DNA of 64,000 nucleotides from Thauera humireducens. Lineage in GTDB: Bacteria > Pseudomonadota > Gammaproteobacteria > Burkholderiales > Rhodocyclaceae. The notes below the pieces were generated by a model. The model saw nothing but the letters and a program-made list of their open reading frames with translations, did not search any database and was not told the origin of the DNA. Shown here in pieces: positions 18,700 to 27,356 of the stretch. Every line of letters starts with the position of its first letter. Within the stretch, counting starts at the first letter, position 1. Location: contig NZ_CP014646.1 of assembly GCF_001051995.2 (NCBI RefSeq), positions 930,001 through 994,000 of the forward strand. The letters are read 5' to 3'. Both the position numbers and the translations under genes were made by a program.

Positions 18700-20127
18700 T
18701 CAATTCCCGAGCGAGAAAAGGAAGCGGGCGCCGTCCCCGGGCCTGGACTCGGCGCGGATGGTGCCCTCATGGCGCTGCACGATGCGCTGCACGGTGGCCA
18801 GCCCGATGCCCGTACCCGGGAAGTCCTCGGGCGCGTGGAGCCGGTGGAAGGGGCGGAACAGGTTGCCAGCGTGCTCCATGTCGAAGCCGGCGCCGTTGTC
18901 CTCGACGCAGAACACCCGCCGCCCGGCGGTGCGTTCAGCCCTAAACACAATGCGTGCCTTCGGCTGCCGCGCGGTGAATTTCCATGCGTTGCGCAGAAGG
19001 TTCTCCAGCATCACGTGCATCAGGCCACGGTCAGCGGTGACGACGAGTCCCTGCGTGATCTCGAACTCGACCTTCCGCTCGGGCTCCTCCGCCGTCAGCT
19101 GATCGATGATCTGGCGCGCCAACTCGGACAGATCGAAGGTCTCCTTCCGCAGTGGCTGGCGCGTCAGGGTCGCCAGCTGGATCAGGGCGTCGATGAGTTC
19201 GGCCATGCGCTCGGTGGCCTTGCGAATGCGCTCAAGGTAGGTGCGCACGTTTGGTTCGATGCGGCCTTCGAGTTCCTGTTCGACGATGCGGGCGAAGCCG
19301 TCGATGGCCCGCAGCGGGCTGCGCAGGTCGTGCGAGACCGAGTAGGAGAACGCCTCGAGCTCCCGGTTGGAGGCTTCGAGTTCGGCGGTACGCAGGCGTA
19401 CGCGCGCTTCGAGCTCCTGATTGAGGTTGCGCAGGGTCAGCTCGGCCACCTTGCGTACCGAAATGTCGTCGATCGTTCCCGCCAGCCCCGCCGCCGCGCC
19501 ATCGGCCCCGCCGACGGCGCGGCAGGTCACTTCGACCCAGCGGATCTCGCCACCGCGCGTACGCAACCTGAACTCGAACTCCGCGTCGTTGCTGAGCCCA
19601 TGCAGCACATCGTGCAGGAGCTGGCCGGCGCGCTCGCGCTCGTCTGGATGAAAGTAGTCGATCAGGGGCTTGCCGAGGCAGCGCTGGACGGCATAGCCGC
19701 TGAGCTTGCCCCAGGCCTGGTTGAGGAAGATGAGATGCAGGGTGTCATCGGTACGGAAGATGACTTCCCGCACCGATTCCACCATGTCGATGTCCGGCTG
19801 GTTGTCGCCGTGGGTCAGCACCCGGACTGCCGGCCGCTCGGACCGGGGCGCCTTGCGCTCCGTGCGTGATTCGCCCGCGACTCTGGTGGCTTCCGGAGCG
19901 ACTGTCGCGCCGTCGATCGGACCTGTCCGGCCCTGCGCCCTGAATCTGCGCCCGAGAAGAAAACCGCCGACGATGCCGGCGAGCAGGGCAAGGGGAACCG
20001 ACCACACGGCGAGGGCGTTCGTACCCGTACTCGCCATCGCGGCCTGCGGGATAAGAAGCAGGAATGCCGCCGCGCCCCGTCGGCACCAGCCGTACGCGAG
20101 TGCGGCAGGCGTTGGATTCGCTGTCAC
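18700..20127 (-). CDS. Membrane PAS-domain sensor histidine kinase (orphan)
   Basis: This kinase is about 475 aa from the GTG at 20127 (VTANPTPA). An N-terminal hydrophobic signal/anchor (AAAFLLLIPQAAMAS) and a second membrane helix (VPLALLAGIVGGFLLG) come first. One PAS/PAC sensor domain follows (about residues 120-245: NQAWGKLSGYAVQRCLGKPL, then the PAC segment FRLRTRGGEIRWVEVTC). HisKA has the phosphoacceptor His in SYSVSHDLRSPLRAIDGF, and HATPase_c shows NLLRNAWKFT, VEDNGAGFD and GTGIGLATV. Kinases with this SVSHDLRSPLRAI signature resemble phytochrome-like or LuxR-less bacterial HKs. No response regulator is adjacent. The start is uncertain because AAAGGA is 13 bases from the GTG. Confidence 0.88.
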   Translation of the reverse strand: MTANPTPAALAYGWCRRGAAAFLLLIPQAAMASTGTNALAVWSVPLALLAGIVGGFLLGRRFRAQGRTGPIDGATVAPEATRVAGESRTERKAPRSERPAVRVLTHGDNQPDIDMVESVREVIFRTDDTLHLIFLNQAWGKLSGYAVQRCLGKPLIDYFHPDERERAGQLLHDVLHGLSNDAEFEFRLRTRGGEIRWVEVTCRAVGGADGAAAGLAGTIDDISVRKVAELTLRNLNQELEARVRLRTAELEASNRELEAFSYSVSHDLRSPLRAIDGFARIVEQELEGRIEPNVRTYLERIRKATERMAELIDALIQLATLTRQPLRKETFDLSELARQIIDQLTAEEPERKVEFEITQGLVVTADRGLMHVMLENLLRNAWKFTARQPKARIVFRAERTAGRRVFCVEDNGAGFDMEHAGNLFRPFHRLHAPEDFPGTGIGLATVQRIVQRHEGTIRAESRPGDGARFLFSLGN

Positions 20128-20249
20128 GCGCAGCTCGAGGTCCTTTCGCAATGGAGGCGACAGGGGCTTCCATTGGCTTGTTGCCGTTGGGCAATCTATA
20201 GCACAGTTCGCAACATCGCGGCGTTCCGGCGTGTGAGCTGCGGGCCCGT

Positions 20250-20255
20250 TAGAAT
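20250..20255 (+). promoter_or_regulatory. TAGAAT -10-like box before the methyltransferase
   Basis: GTTAGAATGC lies 58 bp before the ATG at 20313. The same TAGAAT form precedes ispD and ppx in this window, so it is probably a sigma-70 -10. No clear -35 is seen. Confidence 0.35.
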
Positions 20256-20312
20256 GCAGCCTGCACAATACGCGCGCCGCCGACAGGCGGCCGCCGACTA
20301 TCGGACCCATCC

Positions 20313-20867
20313 ATGCATGAACAGCTTCATCCCTCCGCCGTGACCCCCTCCGCCTGGGTGACCCGTTTCGCACCCCTCATCGCCGCGGGTGGCGAAGTGC
20401 TCGACTTTGCCTGCGGCAGCGGGCGGCATGCGCGCTGGCTGGCGCAGCGGGGCTATCGGGTGGAGGCGGTCGACCGCGACGGCATCGCCCTGCAGTTGCT
20501 GCACGGACTGCCCAAGGTCCATACGCTCGAGGCCGATCTCGAAGCGGGCGCCTGGCCCTATGGCGGGCGCAGCTTCGACGGCCTGGTGGTGACCAACTAC
20601 CTGTTCCGCCCGCGCTTCGAGCCCTTGCTGGACCTGCTCCGGCCAGGCGGCGTGCTCATCTACGAGACCTTCATGCTGGGCAACGAGCGCTTCGGCAAGC
20701 CCAGCAATCCCGAATTCTTGCTGCGCCCGAACGAGTTGCTGCAACGCCTCGCGGGCAACTGGACCATCGCGGCCTTCGAGCAGGGCGAGGTGCAGCAGCC
20801 ACGCCCCGCCGTCATCCAGCGAATCTGCGCCGTGCGCGGCCAGCCCGGAACGCTGGTACTACCCTAG
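20313..20867 (+). CDS. Class I SAM-dependent methyltransferase
   Basis: This 184-aa Rossmann methyltransferase has motif I at VLDFACGSGRHARWLA (about residues 29-44), an acidic ribose-binding residue at the end of strand 2 (VEAVDRDG), motif IV around FDGLVVTNYLF, and a post-strand LRPGGVLIYETF. It is short and TehB-like, with no substrate domain, so the substrate cannot be told. Its stop codon overlaps the mnmH stop from the other strand within a CCCTAGG palindrome. Confidence 0.85.
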   Translation: MHEQLHPSAVTPSAWVTRFAPLIAAGGEVLDFACGSGRHARWLAQRGYRVEAVDRDGIALQLLHGLPKVHTLEADLEAGAWPYGGRSFDGLVVTNYLFRPRFEPLLDLLRPGGVLIYETFMLGNERFGKPSNPEFLLRPNELLQRLAGNWTIAAFEQGEVQQPRPAVIQRICAVRGQPGTLVLP

Positions 20868-21907
20868 GTCGAGAGGATGCGCCGGGCCAGGTCCTGGATG
20901 CCGGCGTCGCTGAGGTCGTCGCACGACAGCCGGGGCGCAGTGGCAAAGCCCGCGTAGTTGCCGTTCTGCGAGCGCCGGTAGAGCGGGTCGTAGTGAAGGT
21001 CGATCAACTCGCCGAACAGGGTGCTGAGGTCGCGCTGCGCGGCCAGTTCGTGCCAGCGCGCAATCGTCTCGCGGCTTTGCAGGTCGGCCAGGCGGGCGAT
21101 ATTGGCCTGGAGAAGGGCGACGTCGTCGCCCAGGTAACCGTAGTCCCGCACGAGGAAGCTCAGTCGCGCATCCCGTGTCGCGTCGATCGCGATGCAGGCG
21201 GAGCGTCGCATTGCGAGGATCAGCGGCTCCGGTACGAAGACGACGCCGATCTTTCGGCTCTCGGCCTCGACATAGACCGGCCTTGCCGGATCGAGAGCCT
21301 GCAGTCGCGTGCACAGCGTCGTTTCGAAGCGCTTCTGGGTGGGCTGAGGCCGGTCGGGGAGGGCGCCGAGCACCGAACCCTTGTGGGCAGCCAGATCCTC
21401 GAGGTCCAGGGTTTGCGCGCCGGCCCGCGCCAGCGCCTCGAGTATCCGCGTCTTGGCGCTGCCGGTCGGGCCGCACACCACCTGCCAGTGCAGCGCCGGT
21501 GCGATGCGTGCGATGTCGTCGATGACATGGTGGCGGAAGCTCTTGTAGCCGCCCTGCAACTGGTGCGCATCCCAGCCCACCATCCGCAGCCAGGTCGCGA
21601 ACGAGCCGCTGCGCTGCCCGCCGCGCCAGCAGTAGATCAGCGGACGCCAGCTCTTCGGCTTGTCCTTCAGGTAGGTTTGCAGGTGGCGCGCGATGTTCTC
21701 GGCGACCAGCGCCCCGCCCAGCCGGCGGGCCTCGAAGGCGGACTGCTGCTTGTACATGGTGCCGACCACGATGCGTTGCTCGTTGTCGAGCACGGGGAGA
21801 TTCACCGCGCCGGGGATGTGGTCCTCGGCGAATTCGGCCGGGGTGCGGGCGTCGATGATCTCGTCAAACCCGGACAGCTGTGCTACGGTCGCGACGCCTT
21901 TCTGCAT
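20864..21907 (-). CDS. mnmH: tRNA 2-selenouridine synthase
   Basis: This 347-aa enzyme (also called SelU/YbbB) replaces sulfur by selenium in the wobble 2-thiouridine of certain tRNAs, through a geranylated intermediate, using selenophosphate. The N-terminal rhodanese domain (EIIDARTPAEFAEDHIPGAV) carries the catalytic Cys in YCWRGGQRSGSFA at about residue 93. The P-loop GPTGSAKTRILEAL lies at about residues 145-158. Length is normal. It is divergent from selD with 47 bp between starts, so selenophosphate maker and user share a control region. Confidence 0.95.
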   Translation of the reverse strand: MQKGVATVAQLSGFDEIIDARTPAEFAEDHIPGAVNLPVLDNEQRIVVGTMYKQQSAFEARRLGGALVAENIARHLQTYLKDKPKSWRPLIYCWRGGQRSGSFATWLRMVGWDAHQLQGGYKSFRHHVIDDIARIAPALHWQVVCGPTGSAKTRILEALARAGAQTLDLEDLAAHKGSVLGALPDRPQPTQKRFETTLCTRLQALDPARPVYVEAESRKIGVVFVPEPLILAMRRSACIAIDATRDARLSFLVRDYGYLGDDVALLQANIARLADLQSRETIARWHELAAQRDLSTLFGELIDLHYDPLYRRSQNGNYAGFATAPRLSCDDLSDAGIQDLARRILST

Positions 21908-21954
21908 GATGTTTGCGGGCGCGCTGCCGCGCCATCGCCACTCCTTTCCCGAAC

Positions 21955-22995
21955 ATGAACGAAATCAAACTGACGCAATTCTCCCACGGCGGCGGATGCG
22001 GCTGCAAAATCGCCCCGGGCGTGCTGTCCAAACTCCTGGCCAGCATGCCTGCCGGCATCGTGCCGCCCGACCTGCTGGTTGGCACCGACACCGCCGACGA
22101 CGCCGCGGTGTATCGCCTGAACGATCGCCAGGCGATCGTCGCGACCACCGACTTCTTTACCCCGATCGTCGACAACCCGCACGACTTCGGCCGCATCGCC
22201 GCCACCAATGCGCTGTCGGACGTGTACGCGATGGGCGCCACGCCGATCTTCGCCCTGGCGGTGGTCGGCATGCCGCTCGACAAACTGCCCCCCGAGGTGA
22301 TCGGCGAGATCCTCAAGGGCGGGGCCGACGTGTGCCGCGACGCAGGCATCCCGATCGCCGGTGGGCATTCGATCGACGTGCTGGAGCCGATCTACGGGCT
22401 GGTCGGCCTGGGCGTCGTCGATCCGGCCAAGGTCAAGACCAATGCGGGCGCGCGGGACGGCGATGTGCTGGTGCTGAGCAAGCCGCTCGGGATCGGTATC
22501 CTGTCCGCGGGCCTCAAGAAAGGTCTGCTGTCGGCTGACGGCTACGCACAGATGATCCGCTGGACGACGACGCTGAACCGGGCAGGCGCGCTGCTGGCGG
22601 ACATCGACGGCGTGCATGCGGTCACCGACGTGACCGGCTTCGGCCTCGCCGGCCATCTGCTCGAGATGTGTCGCGGCAGCGGGCTGGGCGCCGAAGTGGA
22701 TTTCAATGCGCTGCCCGTCATCGAGGACGCGGCTGCCCTCGTGCGCGAGGGCATTGCGACTGGTGCCTCGACGCGTAACTGGGCGAGCTACGGCAGCGAT
22801 GTCGTGTTGCCGGCGGACGCGCCCGAATGGCAGCGCAAGCTGATGACCGACCCCCAGACCTCGGGTGGCCTGCTGATCGCGTGCGCGCCGGAGGCGCTGG
22901 AAGCGGTTCAGGCAGCGATCCTGACCACCCAGGGCGCGCCGGGCAAGGTCATCGGCCGCATGCAGGCCGGGTCGCCGGTACTGACGGTGGCCTGA
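21955..22995 (+). CDS. selD: Selenophosphate synthetase
   Basis: This 346-aa enzyme makes selenophosphate from selenide and ATP. The glycine-rich N-terminus has the catalytic Cys-Lys (GGGCGCKIAPGV, Cys at about residue 15), followed by the metal site GTDTADDAAVY and ATTDFFTPIVD, DVYAMGA, and GGHSID. The active site is Cys rather than selenocysteine. I start at the ATG at 21955; a longer in-frame start at 21913 would overlap the promoter region and part of mnmH's leader. No strong Shine-Dalgarno is visible. The product feeds MnmH, and possibly selenocysteine synthesis, for which no genes are seen here. Confidence 0.96.
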   Translation: MNEIKLTQFSHGGGCGCKIAPGVLSKLLASMPAGIVPPDLLVGTDTADDAAVYRLNDRQAIVATTDFFTPIVDNPHDFGRIAATNALSDVYAMGATPIFALAVVGMPLDKLPPEVIGEILKGGADVCRDAGIPIAGGHSIDVLEPIYGLVGLGVVDPAKVKTNAGARDGDVLVLSKPLGIGILSAGLKKGLLSADGYAQMIRWTTTLNRAGALLADIDGVHAVTDVTGFGLAGHLLEMCRGSGLGAEVDFNALPVIEDAAALVREGIATGASTRNWASYGSDVVLPADAPEWQRKLMTDPQTSGGLLIACAPEALEAVQAAILTTQGAPGKVIGRMQAGSPVLTVA

Positions 22996-23004
22996 GGCCT
23001 GCCG

Positions 23005-23619
23005 TCATTTTCGTCCGAGCAAGGGCTGGAGTCCTTGCCAGACCGTGTCGAGTACGCGCGGCTGGGCTTCCGCCGTCGGGTGGATGCCATCGGACAGGAA
23101 GAGTTCTGGCTGGTCGGCAAAGCCGTCGAGCAGGAAGGGAACGAGTGGCACCTCGCGTGCCTGCGCGACGTCGGTGAAGGTCTGGGCAAAGCGGCGCGTG
23201 TAGGCTGCACCGTAATTGGGCGGCATCTGCATGCCGACGAGCAGGACCTGCGAGCCGGCAGCGCGCGCTGCATCGATCATCGCAGTGAGGTTCTCCGCCA
23301 TGAGTTGTGGACGAAGCCCGCGCAGGCCGTCGTTGGCACCGAGTTCGAGGATGACGATGGACGGCTTGTGCTGCTCCAGCGCCGCAGGCAGGCGGGACCG
23401 GCCGCCGGCCGAGGTTTCGCCCGAGACACTGGCGTTGACGACGGTGTGACGGAACCCTTCGTCCGTCAGGCGCGTCTGCAACAGGGTGGGCCAGGCTTCG
23501 CCGGACTTCAGGCCGTAGCCGGCCGAGAGGCTGTCACCCCATACCAGGATCGTCGATGCCTGCACGGCGCCGGCAAACATGAGCATGAACAAGAAGGTAG
23601 CGATGGATCGCAGCGGCAT
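23005..23619 (-). CDS. tesA: Periplasmic GDSL esterase/lysophospholipase TesA
   Basis: This 204-aa multifunctional acyl-CoA thioesterase/arylesterase/lysophospholipase has a signal peptide (IATFLFMLMFAGAVQA, cleavage after QA). Then come the SGNH blocks: I WGDSLSAGYGL (Ser), II NASVSGETSAGG (Gly), III LELGANDGLRG (Asn), and V SDGIHPTAEAQ (Asp/His). The start is the ATG at 23619; the upstream open frame is antisense to the ABC gene. Its first 17 bases overlap the divergent ABC ATPase gene. Confidence 0.94.
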   Translation of the reverse strand: MPLRSIATFLFMLMFAGAVQASTILVWGDSLSAGYGLKSGEAWPTLLQTRLTDEGFRHTVVNASVSGETSAGGRSRLPAALEQHKPSIVILELGANDGLRGLRPQLMAENLTAMIDAARAAGSQVLLVGMQMPPNYGAAYTRRFAQTFTDVAQAREVPLVPFLLDGFADQPELFLSDGIHPTAEAQPRVLDTVWQGLQPLLGRK

Positions 23620-24331
23620 TGAACTCTCCATTCCGGTCATCGAGGTCGAGCGCCTTTCCAAGCGCGTTCGCGTGGCCGACACGCAGGACGACCTGCACAT
23701 TCTGCAGGAAGTCAGCTTTGCCGTCGGCGCGGGTGAGTCGGTGGCCATCGTTGGCGCTTCCGGCTCGGGCAAATCGACGCTGTTGGGATTGCTCGCGGGG
23801 CTGGATGTTCCCGCGACGGGCACCGTGCGCCTGCAGGGCACCGACCTGTTCCGCCTGGATGAGGATGCGCGTGCGGCCCTGCGCGGCGAGGCGATCGGCT
23901 TCGTGTTCCAGTCCTTCCAGCTGTTGCCGGCCCTGACCGCGCTCGAGAACGTCATGTTGCCGCTCGAACTGGCCGGCCTGCCCGATGCGCGCGGCGTGGC
24001 GACGCAGTGGCTGGAGCGGGTCGGCCTCGCCAGCCGGTTGCGACATTACCCCAAGCACCTGTCGGGGGGAGAACAGCAACGCGTCGCGCTGGCGCGTGCG
24101 TTCGCGCCCAATCCGCGCCTGCTGCTGGCCGACGAGCCCACCGGCAACCTCGATGCCGAAACGGGCCGTGCGGTCATCGAGCTGATGTTCAAGCTCAACC
24201 GCGAAGCCGGCACGACGCTGATCCTGGTGACACACGACGAGTCGCTCGCCCGCCGTTGCGGCCGCATCCTGCGCATGAGCGCCGGCCGGCTGCACGAGGC
24301 CACCACGGAGGCGGCTTCGGCCCCGGCCTGA
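23603..24331 (+). CDS. ABC transporter ATPase, YbbA/LolD type
   Basis: This 242-aa ATPase has Walker A GASGSGKST, a Q-loop with FVFQSFQLLPALTALEN, signature LSGGEQQRVALARA, Walker B LLLADEPTGNLD and an H-loop in VTHDESLARR. The FQ-x-LLPxLTAxENV form is typical of the MacB/LolD/YbbA group. In E. coli, ybbA is also divergent from tesA, but there a large permease (YbbP) follows. Here the next gene is serB on the other strand, so no permease partner is adjacent. I choose the ATG at 23603 (AAGGTAG upstream); an ATG at 23579 is possible. Confidence 0.9.
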   Translation: MDRSGIELSIPVIEVERLSKRVRVADTQDDLHILQEVSFAVGAGESVAIVGASGSGKSTLLGLLAGLDVPATGTVRLQGTDLFRLDEDARAALRGEAIGFVFQSFQLLPALTALENVMLPLELAGLPDARGVATQWLERVGLASRLRHYPKHLSGGEQQRVALARAFAPNPRLLLADEPTGNLDAETGRAVIELMFKLNREAGTTLILVTHDESLARRCGRILRMSAGRLHEATTEAASAPA

Positions 24332-24335
24332 GGGG

Positions 24336-25166
24336 TCAGCCGAAGAGGTCGAGCACGCCGTCCAGGCCGCTGTGGTCGAGGCTGCAATCGGCCACGGCGC
24401 GCAACACCGGCTTGGGATGGAAGGCAATGCCGAAACCAGCGGCATTCATCATCGGGATGTCGTTGGCCCCGTCCCCGGCGGCGATGACCTGGTGCGGCGC
24501 AAGGCCCAGCGAATCACGGATACGCACGAGGTGCGCCGCCTTGGCCTCGCCGTCGACGATGGCGCCGATCACGCGGCCGGTGAGGTGGCCGTCGATGACT
24601 TCCAGCTCGTTCGCGAAGGCATGGTCGAAGCCCAGACGCGCCTTCAGGCGCTCGGTGAAGTAGGTGAAGCCGCCGGACACCAGCACGCTGCGGATACCCG
24701 CGCGCCTGAGTCCCTGCATGAGCCGCTCCGCGCCCGGATTGAGCTGCAGACGCTGGGTGTAGACATCCTCCAGCGCACGCTCGGGCAATCCGCCCAGCAG
24801 CGCGACGCGCCGAGTGAGTGACTCGCGGAAGTCGATCTCGCCCTGCATCGCCGCTTCGGTGATCGCTGCGACCTCGGCCTTCAGCCCCTGCATGTCGGCG
24901 ATCTCGTCGATGCATTCGATGTTGATGAGCGTCGAATCCATGTCGGTGACGAACAGACCGAAGTCCGCCAGGCGCCAGCCTTCCGGCAACCAGGCGTGGT
25001 CGAGCCCGCCGGCGCTGCAGGTCGCAGCGAGTTCGGCGTGATCCCGTGCGCCGACGAGGCGGAAGGAGCGGGGCGTGATCTGCTGGATCTCGCTCGCCCC
25101 GGTGAGCTTTGCAACGTTCTTCAGCGCGATGCTGTCGACATCCTCGGCAAGCACCACGAGGTTCAT
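24336..25166 (-). CDS. serB: Phosphoserine phosphatase
   Basis: This 276-aa HAD-family enzyme performs the last step of serine synthesis. An ACT-like N-terminal region (about residues 1-65) precedes the catalytic DMDSTLINIECIDEIAD, with the two nucleophilic/acid Asp residues. Further motifs are VLVSGGFTYFTERL (Ser/Gly), Lys in GEAKAAHL, and GDGANDIPMM (metal Asp). The ATG at 25166 overlaps the aroG stop (ATGA). It is co-transcribed with DAHP synthase, linking serine and aromatic amino-acid synthesis. Confidence 0.96.
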   Translation of the reverse strand: MNLVVLAEDVDSIALKNVAKLTGASEIQQITPRSFRLVGARDHAELAATCSAGGLDHAWLPEGWRLADFGLFVTDMDSTLINIECIDEIADMQGLKAEVAAITEAAMQGEIDFRESLTRRVALLGGLPERALEDVYTQRLQLNPGAERLMQGLRRAGIRSVLVSGGFTYFTERLKARLGFDHAFANELEVIDGHLTGRVIGAIVDGEAKAAHLVRIRDSLGLAPHQVIAAGDGANDIPMMNAAGFGIAFHPKPVLRAVADCSLDHSGLDGVLDLFG

Positions 25167-26242
25167 GCAACGCGCTCCTGCGTGCCTTTCGCTTCGCGCA
25201 ACACGGCCGCCGCGTTGCGGAGCATCTCCTCGGTCGTTTCCCAGCCCACGCAGGCATCGGTGACCGAGCAGCCGTACTTCATCTGCGACAGGTCGGCGGG
25301 AATCGGCTGGTTGCCGGCGACGATGTTGCTTTCGATCATCAGCCCGACCACGGAGTCGTTCCCCTCGCGGATCTGATGGATCACGTCCTTCATCACCAGG
25401 GGCTGGTATTCCGGCTTCTTCCACGAGTTGGCGTGCGAGCAGTCGACGACGATGTTGCGCGCGAGTTTCGCCTTGGCGAGGGCCTGTTCGGCCAGCGAGA
25501 TCGACACCGAGTCGTAGTTGGGCCGGCCACCGCCCCCGCGCAGGACGACATGGCCGTAGGGGTTGCCGCGGGTGCGGGTGATGGCCGACTGGCCCTGGTT
25601 GTTGATGCCGAGGAAACTGTGCGGATGCGCAGCCGAGATGATGGCGTTGATGGCGACTTCAAGGTCGCCGTCGGTTGCGTTCTTGAAGCCGACCGGGGTC
25701 GACAGACCGGACGACATCTCGCGATGCGTCTGCGATTCGGACGTGCGCGCGCCGATGGCGGTCCACGAGATCAGGTCGCCGTAGTACTGCGGCGCGATCG
25801 GGTCGAGCGCCTCGGTACCGGTCGGCAGGCCGATCTCGCACACGTCGAGCAGGAACTTGCGCGCACGCTCCATGCCGACGTCGATGCGGAACGAGTCGTC
25901 CATGAAGGGATCGTTGATGAAGCCCTTCCAGCCGGTGGAGGTGCGGGGCTTCTCGAAGTAGACGCGCATCACCAGCAGCATGGTGTCCGACACTTCGTCC
26001 GCGAGTTTCTTGAGCCGGCGTGCGTAGTCCAGGCCGGCGACCGGGTCGTGGATCGAGCACGGACCGACGACGACGAAGACGCGCGGGTCCTTGCGATCGA
26101 GGATGTCCATGATGGCTTTGCGTCCCGCGACGACGGATGCGGCTGCGCGCTCGGTCATGGGGACGCGGGCCTTGATCTCCTCGGGCGAGGGCATGTGATC
26201 GAAGGCGGCGACGTTGAGGTTCTCGGTCTGGGCGAGGGGCAT
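25163..26242 (-). CDS. aroG: 3-deoxy-7-phosphoheptulonate (DAHP) synthase
   Basis: This 359-aa class I DAHP synthase condenses phosphoenolpyruvate and erythrose-4-phosphate, the entry to the shikimate pathway. It shows VVVGPCSIHDP (metal Cys), RVYFEKPRTSTGWKG, the substrate loop LPTGTEALDPIAPQY, GARTSESQTHREM, VVDCSHANSWKKP (His/Asn) and a C-terminal SVTDACVGWE (metal Asp). I place the start at 26242, where GGAG lies 6 bases upstream; an ATG seven codons earlier lacks a ribosome site. Which amino acid feeds back on it cannot be read reliably. It lies upstream of serB in one operon. Confidence 0.95.
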   Translation of the reverse strand: MPLAQTENLNVAAFDHMPSPEEIKARVPMTERAAASVVAGRKAIMDILDRKDPRVFVVVGPCSIHDPVAGLDYARRLKKLADEVSDTMLLVMRVYFEKPRTSTGWKGFINDPFMDDSFRIDVGMERARKFLLDVCEIGLPTGTEALDPIAPQYYGDLISWTAIGARTSESQTHREMSSGLSTPVGFKNATDGDLEVAINAIISAAHPHSFLGINNQGQSAITRTRGNPYGHVVLRGGGGRPNYDSVSISLAEQALAKAKLARNIVVDCSHANSWKKPEYQPLVMKDVIHQIREGNDSVVGLMIESNIVAGNQPIPADLSQMKYGCSVTDACVGWETTEEMLRNAAAVLREAKGTQERVA

Positions 26243-26374
26243 TCGGTACTCCGGGTGCGGCATGAAGATGGGGGCTGGGGCAGCGGATTGTAACCTGAAG
26301 CACGCTTCCGCCTGCTCGACAGGACGGCGCCCGGTCGGCGCGACGCCTTGCTGCGCGAACGTTTGCGGCGGCGA

Positions 26375-27340
26375 CTACAGCCAGCGCGCCTTCCTGAAAC
26401 GCCACCACAGCAGGGTGCTCGACGCGGCGATCGTCCCCAGGCCGAACAGATAGCCGTATTCCCACTCCAGCTCGGGCATGTGGTTGAAGTTCATGCCCCA
26501 GATGCCGGCGAAGGCCGTCGCCACGGCGAAGATGCCCGCCCAGGCCGCGAGGCGCTTGCTGATCTCGGTCTGGTCGATGGTGACCATCGACAGGTTCACC
26601 TGGATCGCCGTGCCGATGGTGTCGCGGATGCTGTCGAGCGACGCGTTGATGCGGGTGAGGTGGTCGTAGACGTCGCGGAAGTAGTGCCGGCTCTTGGCGC
26701 AGACCTCGGGTACGCGGCCGCTGTGCAACTTGCCGGCGGCTTCCATCAGCGGCAGTACGGCATGCTTGAGCAGCGTGACCTTGCGCTTCAGGCGATACAG
26801 GCGACGGATGTTGGAACGTGCCGCGCCCTTGGTGAAGATGCGTTCCTCCAGCGTCTCGACCTCGGTCTCGAGCTTCTCGATCAAGGGGAAGTAGCGGTCC
26901 ACCACCGCATCCATCAAGGCGTAGAAGACGTAGCCCGAGCCCTTCGCGAGCATCTTCGGCTCGCGCTCGCAGCGGGCACGGACGCCGAGGAAATCCCGGT
27001 TGCTGTTGTTGCGCACCGACAGGATGTAGTTGGGCCCGACGAAGACGTGCACCTCGCCGACCTCGAGCGAACCTTCGCGCTCCTCGACCAGATGCATCAC
27101 GGCGAAGAGCTCATCGTCGTACTCCTCGACCTTGGGGCGCTGGTGACCGTGGTTGGCGTCCTCGACGGCCAGCTCGTGCAGACCGAACTCCTCCTTCATC
27201 ACCGCCAGCTCGCCGGGCGTCGCGTCCTTCAGCGCGACCCACACGAAGGTGTCGGGCTGCTGCAGGTAGTCGCTGATGTCCTCGACAGGCAGATCGGCAA
27301 GCTTGCGCCCATGCTGGTAGGCGGTGCAGTTGATGAGCAT
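26375..27340 (-). CDS. corA: CorA-family magnesium/cobalt transporter
   Basis: This 321-aa protein has a large cytoplasmic N-domain with the long stalk helix (EKLETEVETLEERIF). Two C-terminal membrane helices carry the selectivity motif GMNFNHMPEL in the loop after TM1 (AGIFAVATAFAGIWGMNF). The second helix is followed by a basic tail (WWRFRKARWL). It forms a pentameric inner-membrane Mg2+ channel. It starts 16 bp after the mfd stop and is probably co-transcribed with it. Confidence 0.95.
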   Translation of the reverse strand: MLINCTAYQHGRKLADLPVEDISDYLQQPDTFVWVALKDATPGELAVMKEEFGLHELAVEDANHGHQRPKVEEYDDELFAVMHLVEEREGSLEVGEVHVFVGPNYILSVRNNSNRDFLGVRARCEREPKMLAKGSGYVFYALMDAVVDRYFPLIEKLETEVETLEERIFTKGAARSNIRRLYRLKRKVTLLKHAVLPLMEAAGKLHSGRVPEVCAKSRHYFRDVYDHLTRINASLDSIRDTIGTAIQVNLSMVTIDQTEISKRLAAWAGIFAVATAFAGIWGMNFNHMPELEWEYGYLFGLGTIAASSTLLWWRFRKARWL

Positions 27341-27356
27341 CCCGGTGCGTCCTCGC

